The notes under the pieces are model-generated. The model was given only the letters and a program-made list of their open reading frames with translations. It did not search any database and was not told where the DNA came from. Positions 25,996-34,788 of a DNA stretch of 64,000 nucleotides are shown in pieces; within the stretch, counting starts at the first letter, position 1, and every line of letters starts with the position of its first letter. The stretch comes from Gorillibacterium massiliense (lineage in GTDB: Bacteria > Bacillota > Bacilli > Paenibacillales > NBRC-103111), in assembly GCF_000455485.1 (NCBI RefSeq), contig NZ_CBQR020000094.1:1-64000 (forward strand). The letters run 5' to 3'. Position numbers and translations under genes: made by a program.

Positions 25996-26035
25996 GTTAT
26001 ATTACATATATAACACATATAAAAATGATGTGCAA
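25996..26035 (-). promoter_or_regulatory. Promoter and operator of GntR operon
   Basis: -35 TTGCAC (26,035-26,030), 17-base spacer, -10 TATATA (26,012-26,007). The palindrome GTTATAT-N5-ATATAAC at 25,996-26,014 covers the -10, the expected place for autorepression by the GntR protein. Confidence 0.65.
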
Positions 26036-26056
26036 GATCCTAGCTTAATAAAAAAA

Positions 26057-26080
26057 GCAGCTGATCTTCTGATCAACTGC
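26057..26080 (-). terminator. Terminator of cobalamin operon
   Basis: Minus-strand stem GCAGTTGATC / GATCAGCTGC, AGAA loop, then TTTTTTTATT, downstream of cobD. Confidence 0.85.
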
Positions 26081-26110
26081 CGCGGAATCCTTTTCAACTT
26101 TCGTACCTCT

Positions 26111-27148
26111 TCATTCTTTCGAAGCAAGTCCTCTGACCGCATGAATCAACGCTTCATTGTCGGAATGGTTTTTGACGGCAATCCGATAATATCCCATCCC
26201 TAACCCCCGGAAATTACGGCAGTCCCGAACGAGTATTTCTTTCTCCAAAAGCTTTTCATACAAAGCGATATCCGTCTTTAACAGAAGAAAGTCCGCTTCG
26301 CTTGGGTACACGTGAACACCCATTTGCTGCAAGCTTCTCTCTAGAAATTCTCGTTCCTCCCTCACAACCAGAACGGTATTCCAGATATATTCCCGCTCCT
26401 GACAGGCGGCTACACCCGCCAATTGCGCAAAGGCAGACAGGTTCCACTCCGGCAGCTGTCTTTCAATCCGCTTCCTTACCTCTTCATTTCCGCATAAAAG
26501 ATACCCGAGCCTTACGCCCGGTATGGCAAATATTTTGGTAAAGGCACGAATGACAATGACATTCGGATAGTCCTCCAGCTTATTTTTAAAAGAGCGTTGC
26601 TCATCCTCTCCCGTAAACTCCAGAAAGCATTCATCAAGCACAACGAAAATCTGTTTCTTCCGGCAATCCTCCGCGATCCGCTCCAGCAGGTTGCTCTCCA
26701 CCCTGTTTCCTACCGGATTGTTAGGATTAGTCAAAAACAGAATATCCGTATCGTAGGTAAGATGATCCAAAATCCCTTCATCCAATTGATAGCCCTTATT
26801 TTCTTTCATCTCATAATAAAAGATCTCGGCACCCGTAGAGATAGCCGTCTTCTCGTAACCGAAAAAAGAGGGAACCGGAATCACAATCCGTTTTGGAGCA
26901 AGAGCGCGCCCTATCGCCATAAATAATTCAGAGGCACCGTTTCCTAAGAGAATGGTTTCTTTACTAACCCCTATCATTCGGGATAGCTCTTGGGCGAGCT
27001 TCTCCGCCTTGATATCCGGATACGCTTCGCACTGCTCCACAGCTTCAAATAAGGCCCTTTTCACGGAAGCCGGCATGCCAAGGGGATTCACATTAACCGA
27101 AAAATCAATACTCACCTTGTTACGATAAATGTCACCGCCATGAATCAT
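26111..27148 (-). CDS. cobD: L-threonine-O-3-phosphate decarboxylase
   Basis: PLP enzyme (345 aa) making (R)-1-amino-2-propanol phosphate, the linker between corrin ring and nucleotide loop of cobalamin. Aminotransferase class I/II fold: LGNGASELFMAIGRAL, FLTNPNNPVGNRV, VLDECFLEF with the PLP Asp, and the Schiff-base Lys in RAFTKIFAIPGVRLGY. The short length and HGGD start fit the CobD decarboxylase rather than histidinol-phosphate aminotransferase, and the next gene is cbiB, which uses its product. Last gene of the operon. Confidence 0.88.
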   Translation of the reverse strand: MIHGGDIYRNKVSIDFSVNVNPLGMPASVKRALFEAVEQCEAYPDIKAEKLAQELSRMIGVSKETILLGNGASELFMAIGRALAPKRIVIPVPSFFGYEKTAISTGAEIFYYEMKENKGYQLDEGILDHLTYDTDILFLTNPNNPVGNRVESNLLERIAEDCRKKQIFVVLDECFLEFTGEDEQRSFKNKLEDYPNVIVIRAFTKIFAIPGVRLGYLLCGNEEVRKRIERQLPEWNLSAFAQLAGVAACQEREYIWNTVLVVREEREFLERSLQQMGVHVYPSEADFLLLKTDIALYEKLLEKEILVRDCRNFRGLGMGYYRIAVKNHSDNEALIHAVRGLASKE

Positions 27149-27160
27149 GATTTACCCCTC

Positions 27161-28147
27161 TCATTTCAAAACCATATAAACCGCAAAAAGGCAAATCAGG
27201 CATATTCCCTCGCAAAAGCCCGCTGTAATATACAGCAGACGATTGACACGAGCAATATCTTCGCGCTCCACTTCTCTTTGCGCATCTCCAATATAAGGCT
27301 TTTTGACGATCTTTCCGGAATAACTGGCATCCCCCGCTAGACGGATACCCAATGCCCCTGCACAAACCGCTTCCGTATGAGCCGAGTTGGGACTGGCATG
27401 GTTTTTTCGATCTCTTTTATAAATTCTCCACGCATTCCGCCCGTTGTACCCAATTCCTGCAAAATAGCAAGAAAAAATCATAATAGCTGCACTGATTCTG
27501 GCCGGAATGAAATTGACTGCATCATCCAGCTTCGCCGCGGCCCTTCCAAAATACAAATAGCGGTCATTCTTATAGCCCACCATAGAATCCATGGTATTAA
27601 TCGCTTTATAGAGAAAACCAAGAACGGGTCCACCGACCGCCAGATAGAGCATCGGTGCAATAACGCCGTCTGAAGTGTTTTCAGCCACGGTTTCAATCGC
27701 AGCTTTGGTTACGCCGATTTCATCAAGGCTCTGCGTGTCCCGTCCTACAATCATCGATACTGCCGTCCTGGCGCCTTCCAGATCCTGTTCCTTTAATTTG
27801 GCATAGACCTTCATGCTCTCCAGCTTTAAGCACTTGGTGGCAAGAATCTGATAAGTCATAAGGCTTTCCACTACCAGCCCAAAGACAGGTGCGATCTTGT
27901 AAGCTCCCCACAGAATAAAAAAGCTCCCTGCTGCTGTCATAATCAACACGAGAGCCGTCAAGAGAATCCCCTTTTGCAGCTCTCTTTTGTTATCCCTCTG
28001 CTGCCTTCCGATATCGCCAAAAAGCACGCGATCCAGTTTCGCAATCCATCTTCCGATCAGCCGGATGGGATGGGGAAGCCAATAGGGGTCACCAAACATC
28101 AGATCCAGCGCAAAGCCAATAAAAAAGGCTGCAATATGATAGGTCAT
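27161..28147 (-). CDS. cbiB: Adenosylcobinamide-phosphate synthase
   Basis: Membrane enzyme (328 aa) joining aminopropanol phosphate to adenosylcobyric acid. Family marks: ALDLMFGDPYWLPHPIRLIGRWI at the start, AIETVAENTSDGVIAPMLY, INTMDSMVGYKNDRY and HASPNSAHTEAVCAGALGIRL. ATG 28147 follows GAGGGATATAGA; the open frame extends further but overlaps cobC without a ribosome site. Twelve bases separate it from cobD. Confidence 0.93.
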   Translation of the reverse strand: MTYHIAAFFIGFALDLMFGDPYWLPHPIRLIGRWIAKLDRVLFGDIGRQQRDNKRELQKGILLTALVLIMTAAGSFFILWGAYKIAPVFGLVVESLMTYQILATKCLKLESMKVYAKLKEQDLEGARTAVSMIVGRDTQSLDEIGVTKAAIETVAENTSDGVIAPMLYLAVGGPVLGFLYKAINTMDSMVGYKNDRYLYFGRAAAKLDDAVNFIPARISAAIMIFSCYFAGIGYNGRNAWRIYKRDRKNHASPNSAHTEAVCAGALGIRLAGDASYSGKIVKKPYIGDAQREVEREDIARVNRLLYITAGFCEGICLICLFAVYMVLK

Positions 28148-28158
28148 TCTATATCCCT

Positions 28159-28782
28159 CTATAATTTCCGCAATATTTCCAGACTCGGCTGCGAGTGCTC
28201 CAGAAAAGTGAGTCGGCACACATACCCTTCTCCGTTGCTGCACTGGTAATCAAAATAATTGCCGCCGCCAAAGGAGCTTAAAAGCGCCATCATGCTCCCT
28301 CCATGTACCACAGCGGCTATGAACGACTCTTTTGCGGTCAAGCCGTTTACGGATAGCTCGTCTACAACCTTCATCAAGCCCATTTTGCATCGATCCATGA
28401 CATCTTCTCTGCTCTCACCGTCCGGAAAAGGCAATTCCCCGTTACTGTCTATCCACTTCTGATACTCTGCATCGCCGTTCAAGTCAAGGTGGTTTTTTCC
28501 TTCAAAGCGGCCAAAATCCGCTTCTCTCCACTCTTCTATCAAAATAGGATCCTTGCAGTCATAGAGAAGATCCGCCGTTTGCCTGCAACGCTTCATGGGG
28601 CTTGAAAAAACGATAGATGCCGGCGGATATTTTCCCATCTTCTTGTTTAAAAGCAGCTTTTCTTTTCCGGCCGCAGACAGATCCTCTTCCGTTCGTCCAA
28701 GATATCGGCCTTCTGCATTGGATGGAGTTGCTCCATGCCTAATCAATACCAGATTTATTTGAGTTTCTGTCCGATTCCGCAT
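28159..28782 (-). CDS. cobC: Alpha-ribazole phosphatase-like histidine phosphatase
   Basis: Phosphoglycerate-mutase-fold phosphatase of 207 aa expected to dephosphorylate alpha-ribazole-5'-P or cobalamin-5'-P. Catalytic LIRHGATPSN with the phospho-His, second-site EADFGRFEGK, and VVHGGSMMALL with the second His are present. Its start overlaps the end of the upstream cobU-like gene by 28 bases, with GGTGGAG eight bases before the ATG. Histidine phosphatases are broad, so the assignment rests on operon context. Confidence 0.85.
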   Translation of the reverse strand: MRNRTETQINLVLIRHGATPSNAEGRYLGRTEEDLSAAGKEKLLLNKKMGKYPPASIVFSSPMKRCRQTADLLYDCKDPILIEEWREADFGRFEGKNHLDLNGDAEYQKWIDSNGELPFPDGESREDVMDRCKMGLMKVVDELSVNGLTAKESFIAAVVHGGSMMALLSSFGGGNYFDYQCSNGEGYVCRLTFLEHSQPSLEILRKL

Positions 28783-29138
28783 AGGATTCGCTCCACCTTA
28801 ACCGCCTTTTCCGCCAGTTTGCAAAGAATTCTGCCCAGTTTCTCCCTGTATTCTCTCTCTTCCGCTTCCATAGGCACGATTCCACTGCCGACTTCATCGC
28901 TGATAATGATGAGATGAGGATTTCGGGATAGCACCCTCGCGATCATATCCTCTGGATCTTTTCCCGCTTTAACCTGGCTTCGTACCCAACGATGAAAATG
29001 ATTAAAAATTCTCGCCCCATCCTCAACGTCACCATCAGAATAGGTTGCAGCATCTACTACCCGTTCCTCGGAAATGCCTGTCTGTTTTAGCACATAGTTT
29101 AATTTGCCTTGGGCACATCCCCCAATATAGAGCTCCAT
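28755..29138 (-). CDS. Short CobU-like protein with altered P-loop
   Basis: Protein of 127 aa resembling adenosylcobinamide kinase/guanylyltransferase: ELYIGGCAQGKLNYVL at the P-loop position and IIISDEVGSGIVPMEAEEREYRE, a strong CobU signature. It is shorter than usual (~185) and the P-loop lacks the Ser/Thr after GK (GKL), and the GTP/guanylyl His region is reduced to HFHRWVR. A full-length cobU lies four genes upstream, so this may be a specialised or degenerating second copy. ATG 29138 follows AAGGA by nine bases. Confidence 0.75.
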   Translation of the reverse strand: MELYIGGCAQGKLNYVLKQTGISEERVVDAATYSDGDVEDGARIFNHFHRWVRSQVKAGKDPEDMIARVLSRNPHLIIISDEVGSGIVPMEAEEREYREKLGRILCKLAEKAVKVERILCGIGQKLK

Positions 29139-29150
29139 AATCACCGGTCC

Positions 29151-29921
29151 TTAAATGAATTTGCCTATGCAGCATACAGCGACAATAATCACCGTTGCAC
29201 CTTCACAGAGGGTTACAAAGTATCCTGACGTATCACCGGTAATACCTCCCAATTCTTTGTAGCAGCGATACCGGTAATAGCAAAAGGTCAGTAATGCGCC
29301 TGCCAGAGCGGCTATTCCTACCCATAGGGATAGATAGAGCAGGACAGCCGCGCATCCCGCTAGCTGAGCATACAGAGCGATTTTCACCGCTTTTTCGTGC
29401 GCAATGCTCGAGAACATGTACAACAGGCCCTCTTTTTTAGCACCGTGAAGGCTCACTACTCCAATTCCGCATAAGGTGCGGGAAAGAAAAAAGCCTGCCC
29501 CCACCAGCGCCACCGCTTTCAGATTTCCTAACTCCGAATAGGCGCCCACATAAAGCAGATAATACACGATCACTCGGATCACAGAAAATGCGCCGATATG
29601 GGGGTCCTTTAGGATCTCCAGCTTTTTTTCCCTGCTTTGATAAGAATGAAAGGCATCCATAGAATCCATATACCCATCGACATGCAGCCCGCCGGATACG
29701 AGAATGGGGATTGCCGTGCCAACGGCTGCAAAGAAAAGCGGCCCGACTTCATAATGCTGATAAAGCATTCCCCAACCGTAAGTTAGAAGTCCGATCACAG
29801 CTCCGACCCATGGAAAAAAGCAAAGGGCATATTTCATATCCCGGTCCTTCCACTCAAACTGTGGCATCGGGATTTTCGAGTACATGGAAAATGCGATCAC
29901 GAATGCTTTTAGTACCGACAT
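29151..29921 (-). CDS. cobS: Adenosylcobinamide-GDP ribazoletransferase
   Basis: Membrane-bound cobalamin synthase (256 aa) coupling adenosylcobinamide-GDP with alpha-ribazole (phosphate). Motifs FFPWVGAVIGLLTYG, SGGLHVDGYMDSMDAFHSYQSREKKLEILKD (the metal-binding acidic block) and FLSRTLCGIGVVSL, plus several helices, match CobS. GGGGGAAGG precedes the ATG. A repeat element separates it from cobU, but the genes remain collinear. Confidence 0.93.
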   Translation of the reverse strand: MSVLKAFVIAFSMYSKIPMPQFEWKDRDMKYALCFFPWVGAVIGLLTYGWGMLYQHYEVGPLFFAAVGTAIPILVSGGLHVDGYMDSMDAFHSYQSREKKLEILKDPHIGAFSVIRVIVYYLLYVGAYSELGNLKAVALVGAGFFLSRTLCGIGVVSLHGAKKEGLLYMFSSIAHEKAVKIALYAQLAGCAAVLLYLSLWVGIAALAGALLTFCYYRYRCYKELGGITGDTSGYFVTLCEGATVIIVAVCCIGKFI

Positions 29922-29964
29922 ATGCCTTCCCCCATAAGAAAAACTCCTATCGTCAAATGACTAT

Positions 29965-30155
29965 ATAAGATGTACAAAAGAATGTAAGGATTCCGTCCCT
30001 GCAAAACCTGATTATTCTTCCAATCGCTGTTGCGATCCGATTCCCCGATTAGACAATACCCTATAGTAGGAATCGGATCGCAAAGGCGACCGCTAACGCT
30101 TTTCCAGAACAATCGGTTTCTCCGTTCCTTCATCCGTTTCTTTTGTTCAATTTAT
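29965..30155. repeat. Inverted-repeat element R1, copy A (coreless)
   Basis: 191-base element with ends ATAAGATGTACAAAAG and (reverse complement of right end) ATATAAATTGAACAAAAG. It shares with copies B and C the blocks GTAAGGATT-CGTC-CTGCAAAACC, GCAAAGGCGACCGCT and CCAGAACAATCGGTTTCTCC. It lacks the ~110-base inner core found in B and C, though a scrap of it (ATAAGAAAAACTCCTATCG) lies outside at 29,934-29,952. The right end encodes the last residues and stop of cobU. Confidence 0.75.
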
Positions 30156-30696
30156 ATAGCTCACCCTTAATCGGAACCGGAATGCCGACCACGACCTCCG
30201 TTACAACATCCGCCCAGCTTGCGATCTGTTCATGCACCTTCCCAAGCGCTTCGATATAGCTTCTGGTTCCATTTTCATATGGAATGCCGTCTTCAAACAC
30301 GTTATTGCTGACAATAACCAGATGGTCGACCCTCTCGCTAAGGAAACATATGTCTTCAAAAATTTTGGCAGCGACATCAAGGGGAGGTTTCATTTCTGCC
30401 TCGGAGAACATTTCGTTTGCCACCAAATTCGTCATACACTCCAATAATACAGTGGTCGCGCCATCCTTCATATGAGCCAGAGTTTCTGCAACATTAGCGG
30501 GCTGCTCAATGGTTTCAAATCCTTTGCCCGCCCTTACGTCCAGGTGCCGATCCACTTTTCTCCGGCTCTCTTCATCATAGATCTGCATCGTTGCCACGTA
30601 GTACAGATTATCTTGACCTGCCGCTAATGCACTTACTACCTTTTCCGCATAAACGGATTTCCCATTGCCAACACCGCCGATAATGAATACGCGCAT
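30130..30696 (-). CDS. cobU: Adenosylcobinamide kinase / guanylyltransferase
   Basis: Cytoplasmic enzyme (188 aa) that phosphorylates adenosylcobinamide and transfers GMP to it. P-loop FIIGGVGNGKSVYAE at the N-terminus, ATMQIYDEESRRKVDRHLDVR with the guanylyl-accepting His, and LVIVSNNVFEDGIPYENGTR matching the SNEVGxGIVP block in altered form. The last eight residues (YKLNKRNG) and the stop come from the end of repeat copy A, so the original C-terminus was probably replaced. It sits 20 bases from cobT. Confidence 0.85.
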   Translation of the reverse strand: MRVFIIGGVGNGKSVYAEKVVSALAAGQDNLYYVATMQIYDEESRRKVDRHLDVRAGKGFETIEQPANVAETLAHMKDGATTVLLECMTNLVANEMFSEAEMKPPLDVAAKIFEDICFLSERVDHLVIVSNNVFEDGIPYENGTRSYIEALGKVHEQIASWADVVTEVVVGIPVPIKGELYKLNKRNG

Positions 30697-30716
30697 GTTC
30701 TCCCCCGATCTTAGAC

Positions 30717-31757
30717 TCAGCTGCCCAAATGGAGATCGCCAAAGGTAGCTCCGCTGTGGTATACGGATAAGGCGATATCAAGCAGGGAAAACATCATCAC
30801 CGCCCCTGTCCCTTCTCCCAATGCTAACCCAGCATCGATGATCGGATGTACGCCAAGCTCCTCCAGTATTCTTTTTGCCGCTGGTTCCCTGCTTAAATGA
30901 GAAGGCACCACATATTCTTTAACCCCTGGAACGAGGCGTTCAGCCGTCAATGCCGCCACCGCGCTGATGACTCCATCTATAATGACCGGAATATGATAGA
31001 CGGCGCCGCCGATAAATACGCCCACAAGTCCTGCAATATCAAGACCCCCGACACTCGCAAGGATGCGAAGGGTTTCGTCCTTGGAGAACCGGTACTTCTC
31101 TAAAGCCTTATTGATCACTTCGCTTTTATGCATTAATCCTTCCCTACTGAGTCCCGCTCCCGTGCCGGTCGTTTCTTCCGCCTTACATTGCAGCAAGGCT
31201 GCTGCCATGGCACTGCTGGTCGTCGTATTGCCCATGCCTAGTTCGCCCGTGGCTATAAGCTGGTAGCCCTTATCTTTACAATCACTCACCATTGCGATTC
31301 CAATTTCAATCGCCTTTCGAACCTCTTCCTCCGACATCGCGGGTTCTTTTATAAAATTTTTCGTAGCATGTGCCACTTTATGCCGAATAAGTCCCGGGAT
31401 TTCTTCTTTTTGATGAATGCCAATATCCACCGGGATGACATCAGCTCCGACCTGTCTTGCCATTTTGCAGACAGAGGTGCTTCCTTTACCTAGCTCACCC
31501 GCGATAATGGCGGTCATCTCATATCCGAACAGACTTACCTGTTCTTCGACAATTCCATTGTCCGCGCACATTACGATGACCGCTTTTTTATAAATATCGA
31601 TATCAGCCGTTCCCGTGATCGCGCCAATTTGCGCAATGATCGGCTCAAATTGTCCCATGCCGTTCAAAGGCTTGGCGATTCCGTCCCAGACTTCCTTTAC
31701 TCTTTGTCTCATCGCTTCATCCGGTCTATCAATCGCGAATTCAATTAACTCTTTCAT
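30717..31757 (-). CDS. cobT: Nicotinate-nucleotide-dimethylbenzimidazole phosphoribosyltransferase
   Basis: Enzyme of 346 aa activating the lower-ligand base to alpha-ribazole phosphate. Family motifs: [52 protein letters not shown], and the catalytic Glu in [22 protein letters not shown] 31757 overlaps the 3' end of cobQ by 17 bases, indicating coupling. The base attached cannot be told. Confidence 0.94.
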   Translation of the reverse strand: MKELIEFAIDRPDEAMRQRVKEVWDGIAKPLNGMGQFEPIIAQIGAITGTADIDIYKKAVIVMCADNGIVEEQVSLFGYEMTAIIAGELGKGSTSVCKMARQVGADVIPVDIGIHQKEEIPGLIRHKVAHATKNFIKEPAMSEEEVRKAIEIGIAMVSDCKDKGYQLIATGELGMGNTTTSSAMAAALLQCKAEETTGTGAGLSREGLMHKSEVINKALEKYRFSKDETLRILASVGGLDIAGLVGVFIGGAVYHIPVIIDGVISAVAALTAERLVPGVKEYVVPSHLSREPAAKRILEELGVHPIIDAGLALGEGTGAVMMFSLLDIALSVYHSGATFGDLHLGS

Positions 31758-33264
31758 CGTCACTCTTCCTTTCATTCATCATTCGATAGATTTCATCCAT
31801 ATTCAGATATTGCCGCAAGGTATCCGCCAACTTATCGTACTGAGTCTCTTTAAACGTCGCATAATCCATCGTCAAGCCGCTTTCCATGGACAACCCTTTT
31901 CTCTCAGCAAGCTTTCTTATGATCACAGATGCGAGTGCCCCATGATCAAATAGGCCATGTACATAAGTGCCGTAAATATTGTCCGCTGACAGGCCATCCG
32001 CCTTCTTATTCCCTTCCCGCACATCCGTTAAGGTGCACAGCGGCCTGCTGCCCTGATCTGCGGTGCTGATGCCCATATGGATTTCATAACCCGTGAGTTC
32101 CATTCCAGACAACTCTGAGAATAATCCGGATAGTTCTCCAAATCCCCCTTGCACCTGGGTGCGAATCTTTTCTTTTTCCAGCACCGTATCCATTGGAAGT
32201 AATTCCATGCCAAGAATGCTTCCACCTTCTTCGATACGATAGGGATCGGAGATCGAGCGACCGAGCATCTGATAGCCGCCGCAGATCCCGAAGATAATAC
32301 ATTCCTCTTTCTTCTTTTTAACTGCCGCCTCCAACCCATTCTGTCTCATCCACTTCAGATCGCCTATCGTATTTTTGCTGCCCGGCAGGATAATCATATC
32401 CGGATGCTGCAACTGGGAGACAGAGTCCACATATCGGACAGACACGCCTTCAATCAGCTCAAAAACGGCAAAATCCGTAAAATTGGAAATCCTTGGCAGG
32501 CGAATGACCACAATATCGATCTGTGCCGCTTCTCTTTTGTCAAAACGACTGGTCAGACTGTCCTCGTCCTCCAGAGATATATTCATATAGGGAACAACGC
32601 CGACTACCGGGACGCGCCCTTTATCTTCCAACATCGTAATGCCAGGATCGAGAATGGTCTTATCCCCGCGAAATTTATTAATGATAAGTCCCTTAACTCT
32701 TGCTTTCTCTTGATCCTCCAAGAGCATCAACGTTCCAATTAATTGAGCAAATACGCCGCCCCTGTCAATATCACCGACTAAAAGGACAGGCGCATCCAAC
32801 AGATCAGCGAGTCCCATGTTTACAATGTCATTTTCCTTCAAGTTGATCTCAGCCGGGCTTCCCGCGCCCTCAACAACGATAATATCCGACTGCATTTCCA
32901 GAGCTCGATAGGCTTTGATAATATCAGGAATCAGCTTCTTCTTATAGGCAAAATAATCTCTGGCACTCATGTTGCCAAGGACTTCCCCGTTCACAATCAC
33001 TTGCGAGCCGATATCATTTGTCGGTTTCAAAAGGATCGGATTCATCCGTACGGAGGGCTTTATGCCCGCCGCTTCCGCCTGCATGACCTGTGCTCTTCCC
33101 ATCTCCAGCCCTTCCTCCGTAATATAGGAGTTTAACGCCATGTTCTGGGATTTAAAAGGTGCCACACGGTACCCGTCCTGCTTAAAAATTCTGCACAAAC
33201 CTGCTACAATCAAGCTTTTCCCTGCGTTAGACATCGTTCCCTGCACCATGATGACCTTTGCCAT
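31741..33264 (-). CDS. cobQ: Cobyric acid synthase
   Basis: Glutamine-dependent amidotransferase (507 aa) amidating positions b, d, e and g of adenosylcobyrinic acid diamide. N-terminal dethiobiotin-synthetase-like ATPase with [10 protein letters not shown] and [13 protein letters not shown]-terminal GATase with nucleophile Cys in [11 protein letters not shown] and His in GTYVHGLFD. It opens the operon; no ring-building cbi genes are in the window. Its ribosome site is held in a hairpin (33,272-33,300). Confidence 0.94.
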   Translation of the reverse strand: MAKVIMVQGTMSNAGKSLIVAGLCRIFKQDGYRVAPFKSQNMALNSYITEEGLEMGRAQVMQAEAAGIKPSVRMNPILLKPTNDIGSQVIVNGEVLGNMSARDYFAYKKKLIPDIIKAYRALEMQSDIIVVEGAGSPAEINLKENDIVNMGLADLLDAPVLLVGDIDRGGVFAQLIGTLMLLEDQEKARVKGLIINKFRGDKTILDPGITMLEDKGRVPVVGVVPYMNISLEDEDSLTSRFDKREAAQIDIVVIRLPRISNFTDFAVFELIEGVSVRYVDSVSQLQHPDMIILPGSKNTIGDLKWMRQNGLEAAVKKKKEECIIFGICGGYQMLGRSISDPYRIEEGGSILGMELLPMDTVLEKEKIRTQVQGGFGELSGLFSELSGMELTGYEIHMGISTADQGSRPLCTLTDVREGNKKADGLSADNIYGTYVHGLFDHGALASVIIRKLAERKGLSMESGLTMDYATFKETQYDKLADTLRQYLNMDEIYRMMNERKSDDERVN

Positions 33265-33271
33265 TTAAAAA

Positions 33272-33300
33272 ACCTCCACTGCCACAACCGGCATGGAGGT
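33272..33300 (-). promoter_or_regulatory. Hairpin sequestering the cobQ ribosome site
   Basis: Stem ACCTCCA / TGGAGGT with inner TGCC/GGCA; the right arm contains GGAGGT, the cobQ Shine-Dalgarno site, and is followed by TTTTTT and the ATG. It could act as a terminator and as a translation block. The 33,301-33,362 spacer is too short for a cobalamin riboswitch, and I saw no B12-box there. Confidence 0.6.
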
Positions 33301-33307
33301 ACAAAAA

Positions 33308-33320
33308 GGCTAGACTAGCC
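33308..33320 (-). terminator. Possible short terminator after Spx-like gene
   Basis: Five-base stem GGCTA / TAGCC followed by TTTTTG on the minus strand; weak on its own. Confidence 0.35.
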
Positions 33321-33362
33321 CTGTCTTATATACCAGGCCAATGACTCGTGGCTGATTTCGAA

Positions 33363-33725
33363 TTAATGTGAGCCCCATACCGACTGGTAGGTTTCTTCTT
33401 TGAAGCCCACAGTTGTCGTTTTCCCATCGGTGACAACGGGGCGTTTCATTAACATTCCGTTGCTCGAGAGAATGTGGAGTTTCTCATCCAAACTCATCGA
33501 CTTGATCTTGTCCTTCAGGCTCAGCGTCTTGTAAACCTCTCCCGACGTGTTGAAAAATCGATCCACGTCCAGCCCGCTTTGCTGGATTAATGTTAATAAA
33601 GTCGTCTCCGAGGGCGAACTCATCTTCAAATCCGCCAACTCCACTTTATGTCCGTGGGATTCCAGCCATTTCTTGGCGTTTTTGCATGTGCCGCAATTGG
33701 GAATCCCGTACATCGTAAGCTCCAC
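33363..33725 (-). CDS. Spx/ArsC-family thioredoxin-fold protein
   Basis: Cytoplasmic protein of 120 aa of the ArsC/Spx/YffB family. The redox motif CGTC is at residues 10-13 in IPNCGTCKNAKKWLESH, and KRPVVTDGK is the typical C-terminal block. Spx and MgsR bind RNA polymerase and sense thiol stress; YffB-like members have unknown roles, and the subfamily cannot be fixed by eye. The start is GTG 33725, after AAGGGGC; the open frame continues to 33,908 through the end of the neighbouring gene without a ribosome site. Confidence 0.82.
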   Translation of the reverse strand: MELTMYGIPNCGTCKNAKKWLESHGHKVELADLKMSSPSETTLLTLIQQSGLDVDRFFNTSGEVYKTLSLKDKIKSMSLDEKLHILSSNGMLMKRPVVTDGKTTTVGFKEETYQSVWGSH

Positions 33726-33760
33726 GCCAACTTGCCCCTTTCGTGTATGCGTGCGTCCTG

Positions 33761-34744
33761 CTATTCCTTGCTCTGTCGCAGATATGCCGTCGTTTCTTCC
33801 ATGTCCTCCGGCATCGGCGCAACAAATGACATACGCTCGCCTGTTGCCGGGTGCTGAAAAGCGAGCATCCGGGCGTGCAACGCTTGCCGCTCGATGGGGT
33901 AGTTCCATTCCATCGAATCGAGTATTGCCGACCCAGCCATCGGATTGTCGGGGTGATCCGTGTCCGGTCCGTACATGCTGTCGCCGATCACCGGGTGGCC
34001 CAAATGCCGCATGTGTACACGGATTTGATGGGTCCGTCCGGTTTCCAGACGGATGTCCACCACCGAACCGGCGGCGTAGGCTTCCTCCACCCGGTAATGG
34101 GTCACGGCCGGATAGCCGTCAGGAGTGACGATGCGGAAATAGGGAGCCTCTGGATGCCGATCAATTGGTCCCGTCACGGTGCCTTCCGCCGGTTCCAGGT
34201 ATCCCCTCACCAGAGCGGTATACGCCTTTTCCACTGTTCCCGCCATCATCTGGGCTGAGACATGCTGGTGCACGTAAGGCGTCTTCGCCACCGCCAGCAC
34301 CCCCGAGGTCTCCCGGTCCAATCGGTGGATCGGCCGGAAGCGGACGTTTTCGCCTTTTTCCCGCCAATAATGAACGACTCCGTTGGCCAGAGTGCCGGTG
34401 TAATGCCCGTGGGTCGGATGGACGATGATTCCCGCCGGCTTATGCAGAATGAGCAGATGCTCGTCCTCAAATAAAATAGCCAAAGGCATCGGCTCGGGCA
34501 AAATCTCCTCCGATTCCTCCTCCTGCATGCGAATCTCCACCCGGTCGCCGGCCGCTACCCGCGTGTTGGTGTACCGCCTTTCGCCGTTAACCAAAATGCC
34601 TTGCTCCGTAAGCTTAAGGCGGGATAGAAGCTTGCGGGACAAACCCATCTTGTTCAAAAGCAGCGTCCGTAAAAGAAGACCGTCCTGCTCATCTGTGACG
34701 ACGTGGACTAAAGGCTGATAATAGGTAAGCTCGCTCTCTTTCAA
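33761..34744 (-). CDS. RluA-family pseudouridine synthase
   Basis: RNA-modifying enzyme of 327 aa. N-terminal S4-like RNA-binding part (MGLSRKLLSRLKLTEQGILVNG), catalytic Asp in RPIHRLDRETSGVL, and LETGRTHQIRVHMRHLGHPVIGD, all RluA hallmarks; close to Bacillus YhcT/YjbO/YlyB types. TTG 34744 has AGAGG nine bases upstream; ATG 34753 has none at the right distance, and the longer frame to 34,870 runs into repeat copy B. The RNA target is not visible. Confidence 0.9.
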   Translation of the reverse strand: MKESELTYYQPLVHVVTDEQDGLLLRTLLLNKMGLSRKLLSRLKLTEQGILVNGERRYTNTRVAAGDRVEIRMQEEESEEILPEPMPLAILFEDEHLLILHKPAGIIVHPTHGHYTGTLANGVVHYWREKGENVRFRPIHRLDRETSGVLAVAKTPYVHQHVSAQMMAGTVEKAYTALVRGYLEPAEGTVTGPIDRHPEAPYFRIVTPDGYPAVTHYRVEEAYAAGSVVDIRLETGRTHQIRVHMRHLGHPVIGDSMYGPDTDHPDNPMAGSAILDSMEWNYPIERQALHARMLAFQHPATGERMSFVAPMPEDMEETTAYLRQSKE

Positions 34745-34788
34745 CGGTTTCATCCTCTTCGTAAAATCTTGTTTGCGGCTGCCATAAA

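Noticed and set aside
33301..33362. Possible cobalamin riboswitch before cobQ
   Set aside because: Stretch is only 62 bases and lacks the AGTCAGGAGACCTGCC box and the GCCACTG block seen at 39,291-39,470.
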